Assembly: GCA_009775705.1 (NCBI GenBank)
Contig: VSQE01000081.1
Span: forward strand, 1-11,032
DNA from: Prevotellamassilia sp.
GTDB taxonomy: Bacteria; Bacteroidota; Bacteroidia; Bacteroidales; Bacteroidaceae
DNA: 11,032 bases
Direction: 5' to 3'
Shown: piece after piece, positions 5,627-11,032 of the stretch
Position numbering within the stretch: position 1 is the first letter of the stretch
Layout: each line of letters starts with the position of its first letter
Made by a program: the position numbers and the translations under genes
The notes under the pieces: generated by a model
Databases searched by the model: none
The model's input: the letters and a program-made list of their open reading frames with translations, nothing else
What the model was told of the DNA's origin: nothing

Positions 5627-6184
5627 ATGTTACAGACAATTTGCCGGAAATTGTTTTTCGGTGTGATGGGCTGGAGAGAACAGGTAACGGTTCCGCGTTA
5701 TAATAAGTGCATCATTTGTGTCGCCCCCCATACCAGTAATTGGGATTTTCTGATTGCTGAAATTTATTATCGCGCCATTGGCAGGACTGCCGGTTTTCTG
5801 ATGAAGAAAGAATGGTTTTTCTGGCCTTTGGGAAATCTGTTTCGCAGAATGGGCGGCATAGCTGTTGAAAGGAGTCGCCATACGAGCCTTACGGATCAAT
5901 TGGCAGAAAAGGCATTGAATTCTGAACGTTTTGAATTGGCTGTCACGCCTGAGGGTACACGCTCGCTGGTGCATACATGGAAACGTGGTTTTTATTTTAT
6001 CGCTCTCAAAGCCGGACTTCCGATCATGCTGTATGCCATTGATTATGAAAAGAAACTCATTGTCTGTACGAAGACCATCCATCCTTCGGGAGATGTAGAA
6101 GCTGACATGCGGGTAATTATGGATTACTACCGTGCATTCAAAGGACGACATCCTGAAAAATTTGCTGTAGAGGAAATGTCATAG
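5627..6184 (+). CDS. PlsC-family 1-acyl-glycerol-phosphate-type acyltransferase
   Basis: This 185-residue protein belongs to the lysophospholipid acyltransferase (LPLAT/PlsC) family. The catalytic H-x4-D motif is HTSNWD at 35-40. FLMKKEWFFWPLGNLFRRMG near 57-76 is the acceptor-binding block, followed by GGIAVER. PEGTRS at 108-113 binds the glycerol phosphate. Members move an acyl chain from acyl-ACP or acyl-CoA to a lysolipid at the inner membrane; the exact acceptor here is unknown. It is shorter than E. coli PlsC and resembles the compact Bacteroidetes form, lacking a clear long transmembrane helix. Only 25 bases separate it from the exported amidase gene at 6210, so the two are likely co-transcribed and both concern the envelope. 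I see no strong promoter; TACCTTTT at 5611-5618 is a one-mismatch -7 box. Confidence 0.9.
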   Translation: MLQTICRKLFFGVMGWREQVTVPRYNKCIICVAPHTSNWDFLIAEIYYRAIGRTAGFLMKKEWFFWPLGNLFRRMGGIAVERSRHTSLTDQLAEKALNSERFELAVTPEGTRSLVHTWKRGFYFIALKAGLPIMLYAIDYEKKLIVCTKTIHPSGDVEADMRVIMDYYRAFKGRHPEKFAVEEMS

Positions 6185-6209
6185 AGTTTCAATATTATAA
6201 TAGGTGCGG

Positions 6210-9134
6210 ATGAAAAGATTCGTTTCGTTATTCTTTATATTCAGTCTGTTCACAGATTGCTGGACGCAGTCTGTCGAAGTTGACCCCATGTTGCAGAATG
6301 CGCTTAAAACTTATTTCTCAGGCTATAAATTGGAAAACTATCGGCCTTATGGAAGCATGAAAGCCGACAGTATGTGTGTGGATGAGCAGGAGAGGAATAT
6401 CATTGTCTATACGAACGAAGCGTTTTCCTCTCAGCCTTTTACTCCACAGACGGTATCGCGAATTTATAAAGATCTGTCTCGTCGGTTGCCGCCTCCTTAT
6501 AACACTTACCGGCTCTCGTTGCGTGGTAAGCGCGGTGTGGATATCGAAGAGTTGATTCCCAACATTTACAAGGAAGACGGAGGTGATAAGAGACGTTTGT
6601 GGGGCGAGGTCAATTATAAGGGTAATCCTTGGGTACAGAATCTTTCCCGTCCTTTCAGTATTACTCAGGGACTTGCCGGACGGCATCTGATGGTATGGCC
6701 CAGTCACGGTCGTTACTATAAGGCCGGCGATTGGGTATGGCAGCGTCCGTACCTGTTCTGCACAACGGAGGATTTGTTTACGCAGTCTTTTGTGTATCCT
6801 TTTCTCATACCCATGTTGGAGAATGCGGGAGCTGTTGTTTATTGCCCCCGTGAGCGTGACATACAGACGGCGGAAGCTGTGGTGGATAATGACGGTGGCG
6901 ACCGGCAAGGCCGGTATGAGGAGTTTCCTCAAAGTGATTATCCGTGGAGCACCCTTTCCGATTCGGCTTTTGCTCCTCCGATGGGTTTACTCACAGACAG
7001 TGTGTTGCCGTTTCGTCTCGGCACGGCGCGTTGGGCGAATGCTACGAATCGACGCTCGCGGCTGTCTTCGGTGTCATGGACACCTCATATTCCCCGGCGT
7101 GGCCGCTATGCGGTGTATGTATCTTATGTGTCACGCCCCAATAGCGTCAGCGATGCGCGATATACTGTCTATCATTGTGGAGGACGTTCTCAGTTTAGTG
7201 TCAACCAGCAGATGGGAGGTGGTACGTGGCTTTATTTGGGGACATTTGAGTTTGAAGAGGGAGAGAACCGGGACGGTAGGGTAGTTTTGACCAATCAGAG
7301 CAATTATCGGGGTGTAGTTACTGCCGACGGTGTCCGCTTTGGAGGTGGAGTGGGGCAGACCGATCGTGACGGATATGGTACGAGCGGTATGCCCAGATTT
7401 TTAGAGGCTGCCCGTTATCACGCCCAATGGAGCGGATTACCCGATAGTCTTTTTAATGCGGATGATGGGACGAATGATTATAATGACGATTTGCGCAGTC
7501 GGTCGAATCTGCTCAATTATTTGGGAGGAGGTAGTGTATATCAGCCACGGACGGCTGGCGGTGGTGTACCCTTTGAGTTGGCTCTGGCAGTGCATAGTGA
7601 TGCCGGAGTACGTCATGACGGTGGAATATTCGGGACGTTGGGAATTTGCACTACCGTTGACGGTGAAGGGAAAACAACTTATCAGACCGGTCTTTCCCGA
7701 AAGTCGTCTTTCGATTTGGCGGATATGCTGATGTCTACAGTGACGAACGATCTTTCGGCAACCTTCCCCGTTGAATGGACCCGCCGTGAACTTTGGGATC
7801 GCAACTATTCGGAGACGCGGAGCCCTCATGTGCCTTCGGCTATTCTTGAGATGCTTTCCCACCAAAATTATGCAGACATGAAACTGGGGCATGATCCGCT
7901 GTTCAAGTTCACGATGGCCCGTGCTGTCTATAAAGCGCTTCTGCGTTATGTGAATTATTCTCACGGCATCCGTCATTATGCTGTGCAGCCTTTACCTGTC
8001 TGTTGTTTTTCCGCTTTGTTGAGCAAGGAGGGAAATGAGGTTCGTTTGAGCTGGAAACCTCGGACCGATAAGATAGAAAAGGATCTGGCACGTCCTGAAG
8101 GGTATGTTGTGTATACCAAGATGGGGGATGGCGATTTTGATAACGGACATTACTTTGCCGGTAAGACGGAGATAACGTTGCCCGTGAATGAAGGTGTGCA
8201 GTATTGCTTCAAGGTGACGGCTGTCAATGCCGGCGGCGAGAGTTTCCCATCGGAGACACTTTCGGTGTTTAAGGCGCGTGGCGGGACGAAGCACGTTCTT
8301 ATTGTCAATGCTTTTGAACGTCTGGGCGGTCCGGCACAAGTGGAGACTGCTGACAGCGTAGGGTTTGATCTTAAGAAAGATATGGGAGTGCCTTATCATT
8401 ATACGGCGGCCTATTCCGGTGAGCAGCTGAATTATGATCCGTCTGCTGCCGGAAATAAAGGACCGGCTGGGTTGGGGTATTGTGGCAGGGAAATGATGGG
8501 CAAGATTTTTGCTGGTAATACTTTTGACTATGCGGTCGTTCACGGCTCTGCCATCGCCGCCTCAGGGAGCTATTCATTTTCTTCGTGTGGAAAAGAAGCA
8601 GTTATGGGGGGGTGGAATGCGCTTGGGGACTATGACATGATAGATTATATCGCAGGACTGGAGAAGGATGTGAGCTATAATTTGAGGAGCTATAAGACGT
8701 TCCCTCCTTCTATGTGCCGTATACTGACGGATTATTTGCGAGAGGGAGGCCGACTTTTCGTTACTGGTGCCTATATCGGTTCCGACATGCAACAGGTGGA
8801 GGAGCGGGATTTTACGGAGAAGGTTCTGAAGTACAGATATGCGGGTTCGGCTCGCTCCGATTCCACGGACTTTGTGCGTGGATTGAATTTGCAGTTTCCG
8901 ATTTTCCGAAGCCCTTCTTCTCTTCATTATGCTGTGTCGGATCCGAATATTCTTATGCCTGCCGGAAGCGGGGCATTTTCCGTTTTTGCCTATGGAGGAG
9001 GAGCCGGTGCCGGAGTGGCATATAGCGGAAAAGATTATCGTGTGGTTGCAGCCGGTTTTCCTTTTGAGTGTATTCGGGATGCATCGGTCCGTGCAAAAGC
9101 GATGGAGGCCATTATCCGTTTTCTGACGGAGTAG
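6210..9134 (+). CDS. Large exported Amidase_3-type amidase with golvesin-like and Fn3 domains
   Basis: This is a 974-residue protein counted from the ATG at 6210; a GTG at 6204 is a less likely start. Residues 1-20 resemble a signal peptide (MKRFVSLFFIFSLFTDCWTQ). The zinc-amidase ligands of N-acetylmuramoyl-L-alanine amidases can be traced: H166 (WPSHGRYY), E187 (TTEDLFTQ), H462 (ALAVHSDAG) and catalytic E547 (SAILEMLSHQNYAD). A golvesin/xanthan-lyase-like beta domain, about 222-380, sits between the second and third ligands; it includes the stretch YAVYVSYVSRPNSVSDARY and ends near ADGVRFGGG. An Fn3-like domain covers about 598-688. The last ~280 residues start with KHVLIVNAFERLGGPA and contain YLREGGRLFVTGAYIGSD, resembling a glutamine-amidotransferase-like fold. 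Bacteroides homologues are often labelled 'xanthan lyase', but the residues point to peptidoglycan amide cleavage. It should act in the periplasm or at the cell surface. Confidence 0.85.
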   Translation: MKRFVSLFFIFSLFTDCWTQSVEVDPMLQNALKTYFSGYKLENYRPYGSMKADSMCVDEQERNIIVYTNEAFSSQPFTPQTVSRIYKDLSRRLPPPYNTYRLSLRGKRGVDIEELIPNIYKEDGGDKRRLWGEVNYKGNPWVQNLSRPFSITQGLAGRHLMVWPSHGRYYKAGDWVWQRPYLFCTTEDLFTQSFVYPFLIPMLENAGAVVYCPRERDIQTAEAVVDNDGGDRQGRYEEFPQSDYPWSTLSDSAFAPPMGLLTDSVLPFRLGTARWANATNRRSRLSSVSWTPHIPRRGRYAVYVSYVSRPNSVSDARYTVYHCGGRSQFSVNQQMGGGTWLYLGTFEFEEGENRDGRVVLTNQSNYRGVVTADGVRFGGGVGQTDRDGYGTSGMPRFLEAARYHAQWSGLPDSLFNADDGTNDYNDDLRSRSNLLNYLGGGSVYQPRTAGGGVPFELALAVHSDAGVRHDGGIFGTLGICTTVDGEGKTTYQTGLSRKSSFDLADMLMSTVTNDLSATFPVEWTRRELWDRNYSETRSPHVPSAILEMLSHQNYADMKLGHDPLFKFTMARAVYKALLRYVNYSHGIRHYAVQPLPVCCFSALLSKEGNEVRLSWKPRTDKIEKDLARPEGYVVYTKMGDGDFDNGHYFAGKTEITLPVNEGVQYCFKVTAVNAGGESFPSETLSVFKARGGTKHVLIVNAFERLGGPAQVETADSVGFDLKKDMGVPYHYTAAYSGEQLNYDPSAAGNKGPAGLGYCGREMMGKIFAGNTFDYAVVHGSAIAASGSYSFSSCGKEAVMGGWNALGDYDMIDYIAGLEKDVSYNLRSYKTFPPSMCRILTDYLREGGRLFVTGAYIGSDMQQVEERDFTEKVLKYRYAGSARSDSTDFVRGLNLQFPIFRSPSSLHYAVSDPNILMPAGSGAFSVFAYGGGAGAGVAYSGKDYRVVAAGFPFECIRDASVRAKAMEAIIRFLTE

Positions 9135-9156
9135 CGTCGTTATTGTTGGAACATTG

Positions 9157-9921
9157 TCAGTATTTCAGCGTGAAGTCGTCTGCATCGTTCAGAACTGGGA
9201 ATTTCTGTCTGAATGCTTGCAGACCGTGTAGGTCCGTCTCGGAGGTTCCGGCTTTTTCGGTATCTCCCAGATTCAGAAGTTCTCTGCCGTAGGCATCGAT
9301 GATGACCGAGCCGCCGGCATAGCTGCATAAAGGATCGCATCCGGTGCGGTTCACCCCGCATACAATGCATTGGTTTTCTATGGCTCTTGCTTTCAGCAGT
9401 GTTTGCCATACGGCCTGCCTGCTTTCCGGCCAGGAAGCGATGCATATCATCATGTCGTAATCGTTCCGATTGCGGGCAAAGACGGGAAAACGCAGGTCGT
9501 AACATGTCAGCAGGAGTATTCTCCAACTGTTCAGTTCGCATACTATGCGCTCATGCCCAGCCGTAAAGGTGTTGTCTTCTCCTCCTATACCGAACAGGTG
9601 GCGTTTGTCGTAATGGACTGCCGAACCATCGGATTTTACAAGATAGAAACGGTTGAAGATCCGGTTCTTTTCCATGACGGCTACGCTGCCGGCAATGGCA
9701 CAGTTGCGTTCCCGTGCGTTTTTTTGCATCCACTTCAGGGCATTGTTGCCAGTTGACAGTAGCTGGCGTATTCTGTCGGAGGTATCAAATCCGGTGTTCC
9801 ACATTTCAGGGAGGATATAGAGTTCACTGCCCCCTTCTCCATCCATCATTTGCTCCGCTTTTTGTAGGTTGTAGGTGCTGTCTCTCCAGTGTATATCCGT
9901 TTGTAATAATGTAATTCTCAT
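9157..9921 (-). CDS. Carbon-nitrogen hydrolase, omega-amidase (YafV/Nit2-like)
   Basis: This 254-residue cytoplasmic enzyme belongs to the nitrilase superfamily. The catalytic Glu-Lys-Cys triad is visible: E39 (LPEMWNTGF), K106 (HYDKRHLFGIGGE) and C140 (LLLTCYDLRFPVF). The LPEMW-N-TGF start and the CYDLRFP nucleophile elbow are typical of omega-amidases, which hydrolyse 2-oxoglutaramate or 2-oxosuccinamate to 2-oxoacid plus ammonia. This 'metabolite repair' role is known for E. coli YafV and mammalian NIT2; the substrate here is inferred. Length is normal for the group. The gene lies 42 bases downstream of the alpha/beta hydrolase on the same strand, probably in one transcript. Its 3' end converges on the large amidase gene with a 22-base gap in which I see only a weak 4-bp hairpin. 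Confidence 0.9.
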   Translation of the reverse strand: MRITLLQTDIHWRDSTYNLQKAEQMMDGEGGSELYILPEMWNTGFDTSDRIRQLLSTGNNALKWMQKNARERNCAIAGSVAVMEKNRIFNRFYLVKSDGSAVHYDKRHLFGIGGEDNTFTAGHERIVCELNSWRILLLTCYDLRFPVFARNRNDYDMMICIASWPESRQAVWQTLLKARAIENQCIVCGVNRTGCDPLCSYAGGSVIIDAYGRELLNLGDTEKAGTSETDLHGLQAFRQKFPVLNDADDFTLKY

Positions 9922-9963
9922 TTGTGTCAGATAATCGTCAATGAATTTTCTATCAGATCCGTT

Positions 9964-10911
9964 TTACATAAGTGGAATCAGGAAGTTCCGGATGTTCTGT
10001 GTATATTCTTCTTTGTGGTCATGGAAAGATGCCGCATGTTCGGATTCCGGAGCAATCCATAGTTTCTTGGGGGCCGGCTTGGCGCGATACAGTTCGTATA
10101 CCATATATGTGGGGACAAACTTGTCCGCACTGCCATGAATGAAGTACATGGGTTTCTTGCAATGTTTTACTTGCTTCAGGGCAGAAGCTTCCTCGAAGTC
10201 CCATCCGTAACGCAGGCGGCAGAGGTGTGAGGCGATGTTCATGATTGGAAACGAGGGGAGATGAAAGCGCTCGCCCAGTTCTTTATGGAACTGTTCCCAC
10301 ACGGAGGTATAGCCACAGTCCTCTACATAGGCTCGCACGCGGGGTACATCTTTTTCGCCCGATAGCATCATGGTAGTGGCGGCTCCCATAGAGATTCCGT
10401 GTACTACGACCGTGGCTGTGTCACCGAATAGAGAGGGAATGACATGAAGCCAGCGGATCAGATCTTTCCTGTCTTTCCATCCCATTTGCATGTGGTCGCC
10501 CCCGCTGTTACCGGCGAAACGCAAGTCGGGCAGCAGGATGTTATATCCCAGATTCCGCTCGTACATGTATCCCAGCGGCATCATCCTTATGGCATTGTCA
10601 GTGTAACCGTGTACTAAGATTGCCGTGTGGCGTGTGGGGCGGGCAGCCTTTACAAAAAAAGCATGTAGTTTCGTTCCGTCTTCAGCTTGCAGTGTGGTAT
10701 CGCATAGTGCTTGGAGATGTGTAAGGCTGTCGCGCCACTCTTTTAGTTCTGGATAGGCCTGTGTGGTTTCTTTCCATGCTTTTTCAATGTCATGCCCGCG
10801 GGAGCTGGGGGTCAGGGAATAGTCCAGCAGGTACCATGCGGCTCCGACAGACAGGGAAAGGAGAATGGAAATAATAAGGAGTGACCACTTGAGTACTTTT
10901 TTGAGTTTCAT
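9964..10911 (-). CDS. Membrane-anchored alpha/beta hydrolase
   Basis: This 315-residue serine hydrolase begins with a single hydrophobic segment at about 7-29 (VLKWSLLIISILLSLSVGAAW). That segment is a probable N-terminal anchor with the catalytic domain outside the cytoplasm. The alpha/beta-hydrolase core has the oxyanion motif HGYTDN (101-106), nucleophile S174 in GISMGA, acid D263 in GSADKFVP and base H292 in SEHAASF. The order and spacing fit the fold, and the family is usually annotated as 'alpha/beta hydrolase' of the BAAT/YqkD kind. The substrate (ester, peptide or acyl-CoA-like) cannot be read from the sequence. It is first of the minus-strand pair and is preceded by a good -7 box. 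The neighbouring omega-amidase does not clearly define its role. Confidence 0.88.
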   Translation of the reverse strand: MKLKKVLKWSLLIISILLSLSVGAAWYLLDYSLTPSSRGHDIEKAWKETTQAYPELKEWRDSLTHLQALCDTTLQAEDGTKLHAFFVKAARPTRHTAILVHGYTDNAIRMMPLGYMYERNLGYNILLPDLRFAGNSGGDHMQMGWKDRKDLIRWLHVIPSLFGDTATVVVHGISMGAATTMMLSGEKDVPRVRAYVEDCGYTSVWEQFHKELGERFHLPSFPIMNIASHLCRLRYGWDFEEASALKQVKHCKKPMYFIHGSADKFVPTYMVYELYRAKPAPKKLWIAPESEHAASFHDHKEEYTQNIRNFLIPLM

Positions 10912-10957
10912 TGCTTGTTGTCTCTTTAATAATTGAAATTTCAGAGTTTTATATCTG

Positions 10958-10989
10958 CAAAGTTACTACAAAAAAGTGAAATGCGGAAA
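10958..10989 (-). promoter_or_regulatory. Promoter of the minus-strand hydrolase pair
   Basis: Read on the minus strand, TAACTTTG (10958-10965) is an exact TAnnTTTG -7 box. A one-mismatch -33 element, TTTC (10986-10989), lies 20 bases upstream, which is the favoured spacing. The leader before the ATG at 10911 would be roughly 40 bases. The remaining 43 bases to the window edge hold no feature I can support. Confidence 0.5.
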
Positions 10990-11032
10990 GATATAGTGAT
11001 AGAATTGAGTTACAGGGGTTTCAGTCGTGCTT

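Noticed and set aside
6318..7976. Long minus-strand frames within the large amidase gene (6318-6932, 7437-7976) and opposite the acyltransferase gene (5630-6151)
   Set aside because: Same complementary-register effect; the plus-strand products have clear domains and catalytic residues, while the antisense products have none.
9124..9137. Small hairpin (GACG/CGTC) at the end of the large amidase gene
   Set aside because: Four pairs and no T-run; too weak to call a terminator.
10966..11032. A possible 3' end of another minus-strand gene at the right edge
   Set aside because: Two frames reach a stop (near 10966 and 11010), but fewer than 25 codons are visible and neither is recognisable.

Overview
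The window looks like chromosomal DNA of a gut-type Bacteroidales (Bacteroides, Phocaeicola, Parabacteroides or a close relative). Three things point there. The promoter-like sites match the Bacteroidetes TAnnTTTG -7 box. The short RpoD-like sigma factor lacks the long N-terminal region of proteobacterial RpoD. The protein families and gene order (an anaerobic 2-oxoacid:ferredoxin oxidoreductase cluster, a golvesin/xanthan-lyase-like amidase, a lipoprotein-sized secreted DUF4488-like protein) are also typical. There is no mobile element, CRISPR array, tRNA or rRNA.

Layout. (1) 1-824: a minus-strand gene for a small secreted protein (145-525), with a long 5' leader containing a strong hairpin. 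On the opposite strand a promoter-like box and a signal-peptide-like reading frame run head-on into it. This is the least settled part of the window. (2) 825-1748: a sigma-70 factor gene with its own promoter and a textbook intrinsic terminator. (3) 1907-5604: a seven-gene plus-strand cluster, read as one operon: TPR protein, two-cluster ferredoxin (delta), alpha subunit, two-helix membrane protein, TPP-binding beta subunit, gamma subunit, and an unrecognised 87-residue protein. A long hairpin closes it. (4) 5627-9134: a PlsC-type acyltransferase and a very large exported amidase with inserted golvesin-like, fibronectin III and C-terminal domains, 25 bp apart and probably co-transcribed. (5) 9157-10989: a minus-strand pair, a membrane-anchored alpha/beta hydrolase followed by a nitrilase-superfamily omega-amidase, converging on the large amidase gene.

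How the genes work together. The central cluster makes a four-subunit ferredoxin-linked 2-oxoacid oxidoreductase. It either oxidises 2-oxoglutarate or branched-chain 2-oxoacids to acyl-CoA and reduced ferredoxin, or runs in reverse as a reductive carboxylation; sequence alone cannot choose the substrate. The embedded membrane protein, the TPR protein and the 87-residue protein are candidate accessory factors. The next pair concerns the envelope (lipid acylation and peptidoglycan cleavage). The last pair consists of small-molecule hydrolases. No clearly new system is visible; the best leads are the embedded membrane protein, the convergent arrangement at the left end, the leader of the oxidoreductase operon and the interrupted amidase.
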